This document shows positions 47,516 through 57,345 of a DNA stretch of 64,000 nucleotides, in pieces. This DNA is from Eucommia ulmoides (taxonomy: Eukaryota; Streptophyta; Magnoliopsida; Garryales; Eucommiaceae), in assembly GCA_016647705.1 (NCBI GenBank), contig CM028336.1, positions 496,001-560,000 of the forward strand. Direction: 5' to 3'. Position 1 is the stretch's first letter, and the number at the start of each line of letters is the position of its first letter. Both the position numbers and the translations under genes were made by a program. The notes under the pieces were generated by a model. The model did not search any database, was not told the origin of the DNA, and saw only the letters and a program-made list of their open reading frames with translations.

Positions 47516-48205
47516 ATAACGTATCGTGTTGTAATAAAGATCTGTTTACCAGGGGCAGAGCCACCTTAGGCCTAGGGGTCGTGGTTCAAACTCCACCTCA
47601 ACTTTTGTTTGGTTTACCAGGGGCACAAAAATAAACCTAACAACAATAAAATAATAATAATAATAATCTAAGTAATACATAATATAGCTTAAATTCTATC
47701 AAATAAGTATAGGGTAATATTTTGTAAATAATTATTAATATATTTTTATTTTTAAAATAATTTATTAAAATTATCATGTATCGTCTCATTTGTGACAATT
47801 TATAAGGTTACTAGGTAAACCCGAAATACGATTTGTTTTTAATTACCATATTTATCGTATGTGATCCGACAATACCTCGTTGCTCATTAAACTAAACTCA
47901 CGATTTATAATTTCGTGTTGGCGTCGTGTCATATTTTTGTGTAAATATTCTTGTTGCAAACCCTAACAACTCAATGTTTGACGCATTAGAATTCAGTTTT
48001 GAGAGTGTGTATGCTTTTTCCATATGACTACAAATTTAATTTATTGTTGTTAACAACTAATTCTCAAAGAATTAGTTGAGAAGATTCATAAACTGTGACA
48101 TGCATGTATACCTACATGTCATTGATATAATAATTTCATAAATAGGGACAATTCAACAAACTAGCATATGGGGACCACAACGTAATATTAGAAATGATAT
48201 ATGTT
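47516..48205. other. intergenic; short direct repeat around tRNA-like box
   Basis: The sequence gtttaccaggggca occurs near 47544 and 47610. A ggttcaaactcc B-box-like motif lies between. The spacing is too short for a SINE and no A-box is seen. The rest is AT-rich and empty of genes. Confidence 0.35.
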
Positions 48206-49310
48206 CACTACAAGAAGGAAATTAGCAACAAAGTGAACACCTGAATGTTTAAATTATTTTTATAATTTTGTTAGTTAATTTTTAGGGACAATGGGTAGGA
48301 GGTCCTATATTTAAGCTCTAATTGGTCAAAAGTCCTACATGTAGTAAAAACTGTTGATTTAGTCACATCTCTTTTAAAAACGCGGAAGCCTTATTCATGT
48401 GATAATCACGCATTAGTTACATGTAACTATTTTCTGTGTAACATCACTGTAATTTTTTAATTATATGTCTCTGATATGTAATTAAAAAGTTTAATATTTT
48501 TCAGTTACATGTTTTAATAATATATAACTTTTTAGTTACATCTTTGTGATATATAACTAAAAGTTTAATATTTTTTCAGTAACGTCACAAAATATTATAT
48601 ATATATATATATATAAATTTTTAGTTACATGTCTCTAATATGTAACTAAAAAGTTTAATATTTTTCAGTTACATGTTTTAATAATATGTAATTTTTTAAT
48701 TATATATCTATGATATGTAACTAAAAAATTTAATATTTTTCAGTTACATGTTTTAATAATATGTAACTTTTTTAGTTACATGTCTGTCATATGTAACTAA
48801 AAAGTTTAATATTTTTTCAGTAACGTCACAAAATATTATATATATATATATATATAACTTTCTTTGATATGTAACTAAAAAGTTTAATATTTTTCAGTTA
48901 CATGTTTTAATAATATGTAGCTTTTTAGTTACATGTATCTGATATGTAATTAAAAAGTTTGATATTTTTTCAGTAACGTCACAAAATATTATATATATAT
49001 ATATATATATTATAATATATAACTAATATTATATAAATACATGTAACTAAAAATACTCAAATATGTGTAAAAAGTAACAATTATGAAATTATAACTAACA
49101 TTAGTTATATGTAACATAATTTACTATAAAAATCGAATGTACTCACTAAAAGATTCCTTACAATCCCTACAATATCCCTATAATTTCTGCAATGCGGGAC
49201 TAAAACACAAGTAAAATCTAACTTAAAGGATCAAATCAAAGTCTAATAACACAAAATGACTTTTCACCAATTAGACTTAAAAAAAAAGGGGACTTTTTAC
49301 CAATTTTCCC
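48206..49310. repeat. palindromic minisatellite next to a CACTA-like end
   Basis: At 48206 the sequence CACTACAAGAAGGAAATTAG resembles a CACTA-transposon terminus. From about 48470 to 49010 a unit of about 115-135 bp repeats four or so times: ttagttacatgtctctgata, then tgtaactaaaaagtttaata, then tttttcagttacatgtttta, some units adding cagtaacgtcacaaaatatt and a (TA)n run. The ttagttacat/atgtaactaa arms are palindromic. No right CACTA terminus was found. Confidence 0.65.
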
Positions 49311-50400
49311 TATTTTTTATTGTTTTTATTATCTTTATATTTTAGTTTTCTTGCTAATTATACATACTATGTTATTGACTTAAAAGAGATAATAAATGAT
49401 TTTGTATTTAAATTTTCAGAAATCGGGGGGGGGGGGGGGGGCTTCTGTAATTTTCTAAAGGAAGAAAATGTAGAGAGAGAAAGTCGTTTGAAGTTGCAGT
49501 TAATAGCCCCGTTTGGTAACCGTTTCCATTCCAGAAATTCTCATCCCATTCCCAGATTTTTGGGAATTCTGTTTGGGAATAGCGTTTGATAATTTTTGTT
49601 TCCGTTTCTATTTCATTCCTATTTGAGAATTGTGCCCACTTTTTTCTTAAGAAATGAGAAACAAAAAAAAAATTGTTTCTTATTATTCCCATTCCATTTC
49701 CAAAACACATTTGTCACTGTTCACCCGCCGGCCGATCACCGTCTGCCGTAGCCGGCCACCGTCCGCCGCCGCCGTCTGCCATCTCCCGCAGCCGTCTGGC
49801 CGGAAATTTTCCGGCCACTTCCGGCCGCCGGCCATTGTCACCCACCCACCACCGTTGTCCGGCTGTCGCCGGCACCAGAGTCACCGCCGGCCGGCCGGCG
49901 ACGGTGCCACTGCCGTTAGGCCAAAATAGAAAGAAAAAAAAAATTAGGATAAAATCGTTACCAAACACAGTTTTCTTCCCAAAACAAAAAAAAAAAAAAA
50001 ATTATCGTTACCAAACACGATTCTACTCTAAAAAACAAAATTAAATTCCCATTCCATCCTATTCCATTCCCATCCCACTGCTGGAATAGGAACAAAAACA
50101 GTTACCAAATGCCACCTATGTGTTATGAATCTTTTTTCCCCAAATTTTCCTTTTATATTATATGTAGTTAGCGAATGAAATGATAAGAAGATCTAGTTAC
50201 TATAAAATACACTTAGTACCCTATTGTCAATGAACTTTTGTTATCTTTGGTAAAGTTATAATTTTATTTATTTATTTAAAGTTAATTAAACACACACAAT
50301 ATATGTAGAAAATAACATCTACTTATAAAATCACAATCAAGGAATGAATGATTGAGACTAAACGTTAAAAATTAAAGCATATAAACAGAAAAATGATGGT
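49311..50400. other. upstream region of UGT copy 2 (duplicated)
   Basis: Matches the region upstream of UGT copy 1 (about 36760-37130 and 37578 on), for example ttattatctttatattttag and gcagttaata. It has a G17-type run at about 49425-49441, where copy 1 has gagaaggggga. A GC-rich element is inserted at 49507-50116. Confidence 0.7.
49507..50116. mobile_element. GC-cored MITE upstream of UGT copy 2
   Basis: The ends CCCCGTTTGGTAACCGTTTC and, read inward, GGTGGCATTTGGTAACTGTT are inverted repeats. The core (about 49728-49920) is very rich in ccggcc/gccgcc. UGT copy 1 lacks it at the same place (gcagttaattaagtatata). A relative in the opposite orientation lies at 62823-63346. No clean target duplication was fixed. 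Confidence 0.7.
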
Positions 50401-50408
50401 TCAAAGAT

Positions 50409-50417
50409 TATATATAG
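50409..50417 (+). promoter_or_regulatory. TATA box of UGT copy 2
   Basis: tatatatag lies 104 bases before the start codon, in the same context as in copy 1 (tatagactgctaaacctcct). Confidence 0.6.
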
Positions 50418-50521
50418 ACTGCTAAACCTCCTCCTCCTCCATCCTTCGATAACCAGTAGTTTCAACGAAAATAATCCTAGAGAGAGAAGAAAAAAAGTTC
50501 GAGAGAGAAGGGGAGTTTTCG

Positions 50522-51790
50522 ATGGAGAGAAAAACCAGCATCTTAGTGTTCCCATGGATTGCCTATGGCCATATATCTCCATTTCTAGAGCTAGCCAAAA
50601 AGCTCTCAAAGAGAGACTTCTTTATATACCTGTGTTCAACTCCAGCCAATCTTGCCTCCGTCAAGCCCAAAATTGATGAGAAATATTCTCTCTCAATAAA
50701 GCTTGTGGAGTTCCACCTCCCCACTCTCCCCGACCTGCCACCGTGCTTCCACACCTCCAACGGCCTCCCGCCCCACCTCATGCACACCCTCATGACCGCC
50801 GTTCACATGTCAAACCCAAGTTTCTCCGACATTCTCGAAACCCTAAAACCAGATTTACTCATATACGACTTTGTCCCGCATTGGGCTCCGGCCACCGCGG
50901 CAGCCCACAACATCCCGGCGGTGGAGTTCATCACCAGCAGCGCCACTGTCTATTTTCGACATTACGAGAAAGCACACCAGGATGAAATGATTGAATCCGA
51001 CAGATATCAGTACAATAAGAATCTCTCCGTAAAGTCCCCCCAACAATCCAACAATATCGTACTGATCAAGAGCTTCAAGGAAATCGAAGGTAAGTACTAT
51101 GATTATCTCTCTCTTTTGGCCAAGAAAAAGATTGTCCCTGTCGGCCCAGTGGTTCAGAAACCTTTCTGTGAAGAAGGGTTTTCTGAGATCATTGAATGGC
51201 TAAACCAAAAAGATTACGGTTCAACCGTGTTCGTTTCATTTGGGAGTGAATGTTATCTCAAAAAAGAAGATATCATAGAAATAGCACATGGGCTTGAGCT
51301 TAGCAACGTGAATTTCATCTGGGTTTTAAGGTTTCCTAAAGGTGAGAAACTAGGTGCACAAGAAACACTTCCATTAGGGTTTCTCGATAGGGTTAGAGAG
51401 AGAGGGATGGTGGTGGAGGGATGGGCGCCACAGGCAAGGATACTAGCTCACCCCAGTACAGGTGGATTCGCCAGCCACTGTGGGTGGGGCTCTGTGATTG
51501 AGAGCATGAGTTTTGGGGTTCCAATTATAGCCATGCCGATGCAGTATGATCAACCAATCAATGCTACGGTTGTGGAGGAAGTGGGTATTGGTGTGGAGGC
51601 CACCAGGGACATAACCGGAAAACTGCAGAGAGAGAAAATTGCGGCGGTGCTCAGGAAGGTGATGGTGGAGAGAGAAGGGGAAGGCGTGAGGAAGAAGGCA
51701 AGAGAGATGAGGGATGATATCAGAATCAAAGGGGACGAGGAGATTGACAACGTGGTGCTGGAATTACAGCAGCTATGCAAGATAAAATAA
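50522..51790 (+). CDS. UDP-glycosyltransferase, UGT94-like, copy 2, with internal deletion
   Basis: A single open exon of 422 residues, closely related to copy 1. The start is the first ATG after the conserved leader. Likely catalytic H17 and D116 are kept; H15 is now Tyr (AYGH). The PSPG box is at 301-344 and ends PMQYDQ instead of PMHLDQ, keeping the final Asp-Gln that holds the sugar. Compared with copy 1, residues 143-163 (from MTSLMLHV to PFSDT) are missing in frame, just after SSAT. The lost part lies in the acceptor-binding N-terminal domain, so substrate choice or activity may be altered (inference). It has no adjacent golgin gene, unlike copies 1 and 3. Confidence 0.88.
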   Translation: MERKTSILVFPWIAYGHISPFLELAKKLSKRDFFIYLCSTPANLASVKPKIDEKYSLSIKLVEFHLPTLPDLPPCFHTSNGLPPHLMHTLMTAVHMSNPSFSDILETLKPDLLIYDFVPHWAPATAAAHNIPAVEFITSSATVYFRHYEKAHQDEMIESDRYQYNKNLSVKSPQQSNNIVLIKSFKEIEGKYYDYLSLLAKKKIVPVGPVVQKPFCEEGFSEIIEWLNQKDYGSTVFVSFGSECYLKKEDIIEIAHGLELSNVNFIWVLRFPKGEKLGAQETLPLGFLDRVRERGMVVEGWAPQARILAHPSTGGFASHCGWGSVIESMSFGVPIIAMPMQYDQPINATVVEEVGIGVEATRDITGKLQREKIAAVLRKVMVEREGEGVRKKAREMRDDIRIKGDEEIDNVVLELQQLCKIK

Positions 51791-53003
51791 TTTATTTTAT
51801 TTTATTTTATTTTTTTTTGAATATTTGATGATAATAATTGGGAGGGGGAGGTTGACCTTTTTTTGGAAGAAGCCATCATATCACCGTATTTCCGAGGTCA
51901 TCTAATCTGTTTTTGTCTATGTGATAGTACAAAGAATAATTATATGATAAAATCCTTTATTATATTTTGGGTTTTTTTTAAGAGTTTTTTATTATACAGT
52001 CCCCGTAGCAAGATCAATGAAAAAAAATCATTTTCATATGTTTGGTTATGATTCAGATCAAATAGTACAATCAATTAAGTTTTTAGTCCTCTAAAAAAAC
52101 AAAAATAACACTAAAAAGACACATGTACCCATGAATAAACCCTCTCTCTTATTTATATTAACTATCACTCACTCTCTCTCTCTCTCACTCTAAGCTCACT
52201 TTCTAAAGTTGAGCGTTAACACAACTAAATGTATTGGGTTTGTAATTGTGTTAACGTTAACACAATTAAGTTAAATGTGCTAGATTGTAATTATGTTAAA
52301 GTTAATGCAATAAAATTAAATGTGTTGAGTTGTAATCGTGTTAACGTTAATACAATTAAGTTAATGTGTTGGGTTGTATTTGCGTTAACATTAATGCAAC
52401 TAACATTAACGTTAATGCACACAAAACAAATAATGAAAGAGACGGTAATATGAAACACAAAAAAAAATAAAAATGCATTAACGTTAACATACACAAAAAA
52501 TATGATAAATATTCAAGAGAAAAAATATATAATACGTCTGGTGATAAAATGAGTTAACGTTAACGTAATACACAAACAGATAGATTGGAAGATGATGCGT
52601 TAACAAAATAAAATAAAATAGATTCAATAACGTTAACGTCAATCCCAATGTAATATTGTAATATAGGTAACTGGTATTTACTTGAATAAGTTACGTTAAC
52701 GTTAACATCCTTTATTGTTCAAATTTGTCTTATTGCATAATGACAAAATGACAAACTTGTAAATAAATGTTAACAGGAAGGGTCATAATGAAGAACTTTT
52801 TTTAAAAAATTTGGTGGGGTCTGAAAATTTAATTGTTCATGTTAGGAGGTCTTTTTTATCTATTGGGTCTTTATAGATGACTAAAAAATTAATTACCCTT
52901 TTTTTAATTAAAATTTATGTTCTTGTAACATCTAATGAAATAACTTTGAAAAAGATTGGATATTTAATTAATTATAATTAATTTCCTTGAATTTCGTACC
53001 TAA
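51791..53003. other. 3' flank of UGT copy 2
   Basis: Homologous to the 3' flank of copy 1 (tatgataaaatcctttatta; later ctaatgaaataactttgaaa and ttaattataattaatttcct). The match is interrupted by the Mutator-like element at 51982-52898 and stops at about 53003, where a Helitron end begins. Confidence 0.7.
51982..52898. mobile_element. Mutator-like element, 0.9 kb, second copy
   Basis: Exact 9-bp duplication TTTTTTTAA at 51973-51981 and 52899-52907. The ends GAGTTTTTTATTATACAGTC and, read inward, GGGTAATTAATTTTTTAGTC match those of 44878-46969. The orientation is reversed and the RNase H ORF is absent. The body is rich in gttaacgttaac-type inverted units (52215-52700). Confidence 0.82.
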
Positions 53004-53620
53004 CTAGTTTTAGACCCGGCATACTATACGGGTGTAGAAAAAAAGTATTTTAGTATTTTTCATTTGAATATTATATATTACGCACAATTGATCTTTTAAT
53101 TTTACAATTAACTAGTTTTAGACTTGCGTATTTCTGTTTCTATTATTGTTACTGTTTTGTTCTTTTTCTGTTACTGTTTTTGTTCTCTGTTCATGTTGTG
53201 TTCATTTTTAAATTATGTTTCTATTTTAATTTATATTTATGTTTATATTTGGGCTAATATAAATTAGAAATGCTTTTAGTTTGTGTTTGTGTTTGTATTT
53301 TTTTGTTATATTTATACTTTTTTAGAAATTAGAAATGTTTATATTTATGTTTTTGTGAAATTAAAAATGTTTTTAGTTATATTTATATTTTTTAGGATTG
53401 TTTTTTAGAGAAATATACATATTCCTGTTTCCATTCCTGTTTCTGTTCTGATCCTGTTCCTATTTATGTTTTATTCCTGTTTATGTTTCTGTTCTCTGTT
53501 CTTGTTGTGTTCATTTCTAAATTCTGTTCTATTTTAATTTCTATTTATGTTTATATTTGGGCTAACAAAAATCAGAAATGTTTTTAGTTTGTGTTTGTGT
53601 TTTTAGACGAAACTACCATG
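53004..53620 (-). mobile_element. Helitron 3' terminus and direct repeats
   Basis: On the minus strand the sequence ends with the hairpin ACCCG...CGGGT, then ctaaaaCTAG, then T, the standard Helitron 3' end. Host homology to the UGT copy 1 flank stops exactly there. A second ttaactagttttagac end-like sequence is at about 53106. Between about 53120 and 53620 a unit of about 290-330 bp (gttctctgttcatgttgtgt, tttatatttgggctaa) is present twice. The 5' end of the Helitron was not found. Confidence 0.6.
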
Positions 53621-54760
53621 AATGAAGAATGATATTTTATTTATCGTCATCACGATAATGAAAAAGTTTATAAAGTAAGGGGACAAAAGGTTGACAATAG
53701 AGATATTGTTCCTTACAATGCATATCTTTCAAAGAAGTTCGATTGTTATATTAATGTTGAAGTTTGCATTACAATAAGATTGACCTATCAGGACACGAAA
53801 AAGTGTCGTGTTAGAGTCTCTATTGCGACACTTGGGCTTTTTGAGACACTTGAACTCGTGCCTCGTAAAAAAACCTCCCCAATAAACCATAAGGGCACTA
53901 TATATTACCCTTTTTGTTTGAACTTATTAAAGTAATAATAAGTGTCTTATAAGACAGTTATTAAGACACCATATATTATCTCTATAGCATTTTATATTTT
54001 TTAAATTATATATATATTAGGGCACTACAAAATATTGTGAAAAATCTCTATTAAGATGCAAGAATGTGTAGCAAAATTGTCAAAGAGAACCAACATATAA
54101 GGACATTATTTACCGTCTCAATATAAACTATTGCGACAATACATGATGCCCTAATAACTATCTTATAGGATACTTTTTAGTACTCCAATAGACATTTTAT
54201 TCATTTTATAAAAAAAAAATTTAGTGTCTCAAAAAGCTTTTTTTTTTTTTTTTCTTTTTTATAATTTAAAATTATTTTAAAATATCAAAATACTTTAAAT
54301 CTAAATAATAAAAACTAAAATTCCTAACAATACAAAATACAAAAAGAACTCAAATTTTCGCATTAAAATTGGCGAATTAAAAACCCTAGAGATGCACAAA
54401 ATGGGAAAGACCAACCTAACTAAAGAAAACCATCTTCTAACAATGAGGAAGAAATCATAAAGTATTACCCATTAACCAAAAAATAATGTCAACTTGTTTT
54501 TGTTCCCCAATACAACATTTATAAATTAAAAACTGTATGTAACCAAAATACAATTCATAAAATAAAAACTTTTCCAACAAAAATACATCTCTAAAGTTTG
54601 ATGTTTCATAACAGGCAATACATTTATCTTCATCCATACATTCAATCTTTATCTAAAGAAACTTATATATATTTCTCTTCATCCATAAATTTAATTTTCA
54701 TCCAAAGAAACTTATATAAACAAAAGATTATGGTTGTGATCATGTACCAAATGGATCATT
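53621..54760. other. AT-rich TE debris, no gene
   Basis: Holds many gtgtctt/aagacac-type inverted words (about 53790-54240), as in the subterminal parts of CACTA-like elements, and a poly-T run at 54239-54255. No reading frame with a recognisable domain. Confidence 0.4.
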
Positions 54761-55547
54761 TAGTGGAAGAGAGAGAAGTTGTCTCTTCGGGAACGTGCCT
54801 TCAAGTTTGAAAAAGACCCGTTACCTTCTCTTCGTCACGAAATCCAACGACATGTGTGCCTCGTTGCCAGTGTAAGAAGTGTCCGGCGATGACAGAGATC
54901 GTCGATTAAGAGAGTGAAGAGGATTTTGGGAGTAAGCGCAAGGTTTTTGGGAACAAGTGCAAGGATTGTTGCCGGCTTCATCGCTGGCTTCCAGTTATTT
55001 TTGCCGGTGGGAGTAACCCGATCAAACCGGAGTCCCTGTTAGTGCCTTGGAGTTGTGCCATCCAACTCGTAGTTCGCGTTAGTTGAGCTCAGGCCTCCCT
55101 GTTCAACGTATATCTTCATCGTTGAATTAGGGGAATCGGTGCTCTGAAACTATTCAGCAGCTCCCCTGCTTAGCGAACAGAGGTCTGATTTGATCGAACT
55201 GAGGCGTGCAGCCAACTAACATCGACTTCCGTGTTCTAGAACTATCTTCGCCTAGGGTTGTGCAAGATCGATTCTGTAGCAGAAGCAGATCAAGATATTC
55301 GGTAGGGGTTGCTGCTGCTACTGCTACTGAAGTGTTTGCTATTTCTTGAAAACTCGCATCGATGAGTGTGTTTAGGATTTTGGATGGTGCAAAATCGTTG
55401 ATTCTCATGGTGGCGTAGTTGATTCATCGAAAGGAGATGATGTAAGGTTTGTTTAGCCTGTCTCTCAATTGTCTTTCTCTGCTATCTTGGTCTAAATTAT
55501 ATCCTTGGATTCTTTTCTTGTGATTGGGTTAAGTCCTAGAGATATCC

Positions 55548-57338
55548 TATGATAATGAATATCAGAGAAAAGGTTGGGGGAGAAAGTGGAAGGGGATTAT
55601 CACCATCTTTGTGGATAACATCTCGGAGAGAGTTAACAGCAATTGGCTTAAGCGAGTCTTTTAATGGCATGGTTGTGTTTGGATGTGTTCATACCAACCA
55701 AGAGAAGAGTTGCCACGAATTCTAGATTTGGATTTGTGAGATTCGCTACTCTTCTTGAAGCTAAAAGGGCTATTAGAATTCTTGATGGACTAGTTACTCT
55801 TAGATCTTTGTTGAAAGTTCGTTTTGCGGCTTTTGGACCGTCTAACTACAGGAGTTTTGAGAGGAAAAATGTCGTAAGGAAGATCGATAATGATCTTCCT
55901 TCTCTTGAGGATTCGGTTGTCCAAGTGCTTGATAAGGGTATAATTATTATCAATACTAATTCCAAAGATTTTATCAATGAGAATATTTCGGTTAATTGTG
56001 AAGGTAAACGTACACTATTAATATCAGAGAAGATCTCGGTGATTCTATCGGAAGCTATCTCAATCATTCGCAAAGGGCCAACGGCGAGAAAAGTAATATG
56101 AACTCTATTGATTCCATCAAACAAAGATCTTACAAAGAAGTTGTGGTAAATGGGGTAGAAGCTAGTAAAGTCGTAGTTGTAGTCTCTAAACCTTGTGTAA
56201 CTCCAAGCTCAGTTTGCGAGGGCCGACTTGAAGATGTTGTGAAGAGGGACGATGATGTCACTTTGGAATCAGAGTCCACAATAATAAATTCACCAAAGGA
56301 AATTTTGGCACCTATTGACCAAATAGGAAATCTAGAGCAATTGGGGTCATCTTTTCTATCAAGGAAGGATTATGTCGAGAAGGGATCTACCTTCGGAAAT
56401 AAACAAAATGTCACGGTTAATGATAAAGATGTGGTGGTATATTATTCTGGGAGTAATCTCTTACCGAGACCAAAAGATGAGATTGATGAAATTTTTGTAG
56501 AGTTTGATGGGGGAGAATCTTATAAAAAAATAGTCTCAATTCCGAAAAAGAAAAGTAAAAAAAAGACCTTGGCGGTATGGGTGTATTAACAATCTCTTTT
56601 TGGCGCTTGGGTTTGTGAAGTTGGCTATAATTGGGGGTTCTAGTGCTTGGTTGTGTTGTAATTGGGAGCTTTCATCTTAATGATTGGAAGTGTTTGAGGT
56701 GCTTCTTTTTTGTTTTCAAAGATAGTGAATTGCTTTTCCTGAGTTGAGCTTTATCAACTGATTATTCTCCGTTTCAAAAGCTAGTCGTTGTTGGGAATGG
56801 ACTTGTTTCTTAATACCAATTTGGGTGTTGTATATTACACGAGGTGACTTTGAATTGTTACTGTATGGTATTTTGGAAGTGTCTCCAGCCTTAGCGGCAT
56901 TTTAGTGTCAGCAATTGGTTTTTGTCTACCTGCATCAAATCCCAACAAGGTTTTCTTGCTCCTAGGTTTGTGAGTTGCTGCAATTTTCAGCCTTTTTATT
57001 GAGTTTTGCTAAATTTAGTAATCTGTTCATTGCCGGTATGTTTCGGCTTTCTTAAGTTGTATGTATTTTTTGGACTTGGCATTTGTTTTGTTGGGTTTGT
57101 AAATGAGAACTCTTTGAATCTCTATCATAGGCTCTTTGATGGCCTTGTGAGATTTAGGGGGATCTTTTGTATGTTCATTGAGGTGGTATTTTGAATTTTG
57201 AATCTTGGCCATGTTTTGTTTAATTTGGCAAGCATCTGGTGAGGTGTTGGTTTGGACCAACCGGTGTTGTGTTGTAATGCATGTAGTTTGAGAAGTTTAG
57301 TTCCTTATTAATATATTCCACCGCTTATGAAAAAAAAA
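55548..57338 (+). pseudogene. LINE remnant: broken ORF1 with RRM, no ORF2
   Basis: ORF1 pieces lie in different frames. Around 55605-55660 FVDNISERVNSNWLKRVF is followed by a stop. 55664-56101 continues DVFIPTKRRVATNSRFGFVR, then FATLLEAKRAIRILDGL, an RRM as in plant LINE ORF1. 56098-56589 continues in a third frame with SYKEVVVNG and a Lys-rich end. No endonuclease or reverse transcriptase follows; about 700 bp of G/T-rich 3' UTR ends in a poly-A tract (57328-57338). It is an internally deleted, inactive element. Upstream sequence from about 54760 may be its 5' UTR. Confidence 0.7.
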
Positions 57339-57345
57339 AATTATA

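Noticed and set aside
47544..47625. possible SINE or tRNA-like gene
   Set aside because: A B-box-like motif and a 14-bp direct repeat are present, but there is no A-box, no tail, and the body is only about 50 bp.
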